DNA of 7,981 nt, from positions 1 to 7,981 of the forward strand of contig DASPNH010000142.1 in assembly GCA_035626675.1 (NCBI GenBank), in the 5' to 3' direction. Origin of the DNA: DASPNH01 sp035626675. GTDB taxonomy: Bacteria; Desulfobacterota; Binatia; UBA1149; CAITLU01. Made by a program: the position numbers and the translations under genes. Shown in pieces: positions 5,936 through 7,981 of this stretch; position 1 is the stretch's first letter; each line of letters opens with the position of its first letter. The notes beneath the pieces were generated by a model, which saw only the letters and a program-made list of their open reading frames with translations, had not been told where the DNA came from and made no database searches.

Positions 5936-6421
5936 TCAGCGCGTGCCCGCTCGCTGCGCGGCGCTTCCGGCTTCGGACCGGATCATCGACCAGCCCGCCG
6001 CGATCAGTGCCACGCCCGATGCCAGGAACGCCCAGTCGAAGATCGAGACCCCGAGGCGCTCGACCACGTGATGCAGATGCAGCAGGTGGTGATCGATGAG
6101 GCCTTCGACGAAGTTGAAAAGGCCCCACCCCGTCGCCAGCCCGCCGAGCAGCGTCTTGCCGGTGGCATGGACGTCGCGGCGTCGCGCGGCCCGAAACAGC
6201 ATCCACATGCCGGCCACCGTCAGGAGCCAGGTCGCCGCGTGGAACATGCCGTCCCAGAACATCTGGATCTCGACGTTGGCGATGGTGTCCTTCGGGATCC
6301 TGCCGGTGAGCATGTTGTGCACCTGCAGGAGCTGGTGAAACAGGATGCCGTCGAAGAATCCGCCCAGGCCTGCACCGAGCACGACGCCTGCCGAAACGAC
6401 GGGTCGCTGCGAGTCATGCAT
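5936..6421 (-). CDS. DUF2243 family four-helix membrane protein
   Basis: Inner-membrane protein of 161 residues from the ATG at 6421. An upstream in-frame TTG (6490) would add a polar extension and overlap the previous gene more. Four predicted helices lie at about 10-33, 59-78, 90-110 and 127-147. Family signatures are GGFFDGILFHQLLQVHNM (20-37), FWDGMFHAATW (55-65) and GWGLFNFVEGLIDHHLLHLHHV (98-119). Histidines 29, 35, 61, 111, 112, 115, 117 and 118, with Asp 24, 57 and 110, cluster near helix ends and could bind a metal or heme; that is inference, as the family has no established activity to my knowledge. In other genomes I recall it near cytochrome oxidase assembly genes. Its start overlaps the stop of the CxxC gene by 8 bases, so translation is probably coupled, and it ends the operon. 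Confidence 0.88.
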   Translation of the reverse strand: MHDSQRPVVSAGVVLGAGLGGFFDGILFHQLLQVHNMLTGRIPKDTIANVEIQMFWDGMFHAATWLLTVAGMWMLFRAARRRDVHATGKTLLGGLATGWGLFNFVEGLIDHHLLHLHHVVERLGVSIFDWAFLASGVALIAAGWSMIRSEAGSAAQRAGTR

Positions 6422-6668
6422 GCTCGTCGTCCGCGGCTCGCGTGCCGCCAGGCGGCCATCCGAAATGGATGGCCGCTGCAATCGCCGCAATCACCGGCAG
6501 CGGGGAAAGAGTCGCCATCGCAGTCAGGACGAAGCTGCCGTCGAAGACGCCCGCACGCACCGCCTCGCCGGTGGGCGTGTCGCAAACCATGCACGCCACC
6601 GCCATCCCCGGAGTCGCCGCGTGCGATGCCGCCAGCGCTGCGGCGCATCGTCTCCAGCCAACAGTCAC
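6414..6668 (-). CDS. Small CxxC membrane protein
   Basis: Predicted 84 residues from a GTG at 6668; an ATG at 6605 would give 63 residues starting just before the CxxC. The key part is ACMVCDTPTGEAVRAGVFDG (residues 25-44) with C26 and C29, followed by one hydrophobic helix (about 46-69) and a short polar tail. This resembles the small 'CP.C' single-helix proteins found beside cytochrome c and oxidase genes, a resemblance made by eye. The longer start adds RRCAAALAASHAATPGMAVA, which could be a signal peptide ending right at C26. The CxxC could serve thiol exchange, metal binding or a link to the cytochrome. The gene lies 19 bases after the cytochrome gene and overlaps the DUF2243 gene by 8 bases, which supports its being real although it is short. 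Confidence 0.72.
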   Translation of the reverse strand: MTVGWRRCAAALAASHAATPGMAVACMVCDTPTGEAVRAGVFDGSFVLTAMATLSPLPVIAAIAAAIHFGWPPGGTRAADDEHA

Positions 6669-6687
6669 GCCAGGCCCGCTTGCGGCG

Positions 6688-7981
6688 TCACAGCACGCGC
6701 AGGAACGCGACCAGGTCCGTCTTCTCCTCCGCCGTCAGTTTGGTGCCCAGCACGAGGTTGAAGAACTCCACGGTGTCCTCGAGCGTCAGCAGGCGGTCGT
6801 CGTGGAAGTAGGGCGGTGACTCCTTGATGCCGCGCAGGGGAAAGGTCTTGATCGGACCGTCGGCGGCCGCCACGCGCCCGTTGATCATCTGCACCTTGTA
6901 GAAGCGCTCCACCTGCAGGTTGTGCATCAGGTTGTCCGTGTAGTAGGGCGGGATGTGGCAGGTCGAGCACTGCCCCTTGCCGAAGAACACGGCCTGCCCG
7001 CGAATTTCGGCTTCCGACGCCAGCGTCTCGTCCAGCTTTCCGAAGACGTTGAGCTTGGGCGCGGGCGGAAAGTCGAGCAGCTCCTGGAACTCGCCCATGT
7101 TGTGGACCGAGCTGCCGCGCTCGAGGATGTTCATCCCCTTCTTGGTCGCGATGACCGGATCGCCGTCGAAGTACGCCGCCCGCTGCTCGAACTCGGTGAA
7201 ATCCTCGACCGTCTTCAGGGCTCGCTGCGATCCGAACAGGCGCTGCACGTTGACGCCGCGAAGCGACGGCGTGTCGATGCGATGGCGGAAGTGCTGCGGG
7301 CGGATGTCGCCGACCAGATGCGTGGTAGCATTGGTGTGGCCGTTGGTGTGGCAGTCGAAGCATGCCACTCCCAGGTGCGGCTCGCGCGAGCGCCGATCGC
7401 TGGTCAGATTGAACTGCTGCTGCGGAAACGGCGTGGTCAGCAGCCGCAGGCCGTCGAGCTGCTTCGGCGTCAGGATGCCGCTGAAGAGCCGGTAGAAGTT
7501 CTTGTTCGTCACCAGCTCGCCCTGCGAGACGTCGCCGAGATCGGGTCGCGTGGTCAGAAAGATCGCCGGCGTGAACTCGGGCAGGAAATGCGCCGGCAGA
7601 TCGAAATCGAGATCGAAGCGCGTCAGGTCGCGGCCCTCCTGCCGTTTCACCTCGGCGATGTGATGATTCGGGAACGTCATCCCGCCTTCGGGATGGTTCG
7701 GATGCGGAAGCGGCAGGAAGCCGGCGGGAAAGACGTTCTTCTGGCGGATCTCGTCCGGCGTCATGGTCGCCAGCTGCTCCCAGGTCGCGCCAGCCGGCAG
7801 CTTGACGCGCACACCGCTCTGGATCGCCTTGCCGCGCGTCATCGTCACGCCGTCGGCTGGCGTATCGGCGAGGTCGTAGCGCGTCTCCAGAAGCTGCTGC
7901 TGGCGCTGCATGACCGCGGCCTTGGCTGCGCTCATGCGCTTTACCACTTCGTCGAAATCATCCTCGTTCGATACCGGGGCG
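6688..7981 (-). CDS. Diheme c-type cytochrome, cytochrome c peroxidase-like (5' end outside the window)
   Basis: Periplasmic electron-transfer protein or peroxidase-like enzyme with two covalently bound hemes. The frame is open to the window end, reading APVSNEDDFDE before the GTG at 7947, so the true start and export signal lie beyond it. Counting from that GTG (419 residues), heme sites are CFDCH (196-200) and CSTCH (327-331). A long N-terminal part has GFLPLPHPNHPEGGMTFP and RFDLDFDLPAHFLPEF. The middle carries FRHRIDTPSLRGVNVQRLFG, and the C-terminus PPYFHDDRLLTLEDTVEFFN and EEKTDLVAFLRVL is the hallmark of the bacterial CCP/MauG superfamily. It matches a long subfamily I recall as annotated 'cytochrome B6' or 'cytochrome c peroxidase'; true peroxidase activity is not shown by sequence. 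It heads the visible operon with the CxxC and DUF2243 genes, all on the same strand. Confidence 0.92.
   Translation of the reverse strand, partial: APVSNEDDFDEVVKRMSAAKAAVMQRQQQLLETRYDLADTPADGVTMTRGKAIQSGVRVKLPAGATWEQLATMTPDEIRQKNVFPAGFLPLPHPNHPEGGMTFPNHHIAEVKRQEGRDLTRFDLDFDLPAHFLPEFTPAIFLTTRPDLGDVSQGELVTNKNFYRLFSGILTPKQLDGLRLLTTPFPQQQFNLTSDRRSREPHLGVACFDCHTNGHTNATTHLVGDIRPQHFRHRIDTPSLRGVNVQRLFGSQRALKTVEDFTEFEQRAAYFDGDPVIATKKGMNILERGSSVHNMGEFQELLDFPPAPKLNVFGKLDETLASEAEIRGQAVFFGKGQCSTCHIPPYYTDNLMHNLQVERFYKVQMINGRVAAADGPIKTFPLRGIKESPPYFHDDRLLTLEDTVEFFNLVLGTKLTAEEKTDLVAFLRVL

Noticed and set aside
5436..6206. Overlapping plus and minus frames around the repeat region, for example 5436-6071 (+) and 5757-6206 (-)
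   Set aside because: They are Arg/Ser-rich, cross the tandem array and the DUF2243 gene, and show no domain, start signal or helix pattern.
6665..7363. A 232-codon minus-strand frame inside the cytochrome gene
   Set aside because: It is an out-of-frame shadow rich in Arg/Ala/Gly; the cytochrome frame carries both CxxCH sites and the family C-terminus.

Overview
The window is GC-rich, densely packed DNA from a Gram-negative bacterium. The evidence is two Sec-type signal peptides, an outer-membrane beta-barrel protein and a diheme c-type cytochrome. The gene mix (class III cyclase, SUMF1-domain secreted protein, and a diheme cytochrome next to a DUF2243 membrane protein) resembles Myxococcota, Desulfobacterota, Binatota or Acidobacteriota. 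That is an impression from family distribution; no marker in the window settles the taxon.

Layout. At the left edge a class III adenylate cyclase fragment (1-885, +), cut by the window start, converges on a low-specificity L-threonine aldolase (882-1949, -). Their stop codons overlap in one CTAG. A 121-bp divergent gap leads to a secreted SUMF1-domain protein (2071-2865, +) that lacks the FGE catalytic cysteines. It is followed by a stem-loop and a good intrinsic terminator (2923-2960). Facing it on the minus strand is dnaB (3734-5119), with an outer-membrane beta-barrel gene (2987-3685) directly downstream and probably in the same transcript.

Divergent from dnaB, across about 240 bp holding a perfect 18-bp palindrome and a few DnaA-box-like words, is a small three-helix membrane protein gene (5357-5794, +). 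It is broken by one in-frame TAG at codon 58. A degenerate 19-bp tandem repeat of five copies (5776-5870) starts inside its 3' end and runs into the intergenic space. The right end is a tight minus-strand operon: a diheme cytochrome c peroxidase-like protein (cut by the window end), a small CxxC membrane protein and a four-helix DUF2243 protein (6688-7981, 6414-6668, 5936-6421).

Working together: the three right-hand genes are the only convincing functional module, an envelope redox unit of a periplasmic diheme protein and two small membrane proteins. The other genes look like unrelated neighbours. I saw no tRNA, rRNA, CRISPR array, transposase or integrase. The points most worth a second look are the amber-interrupted gene, the 19-bp repeat at its end, and the redox operon.
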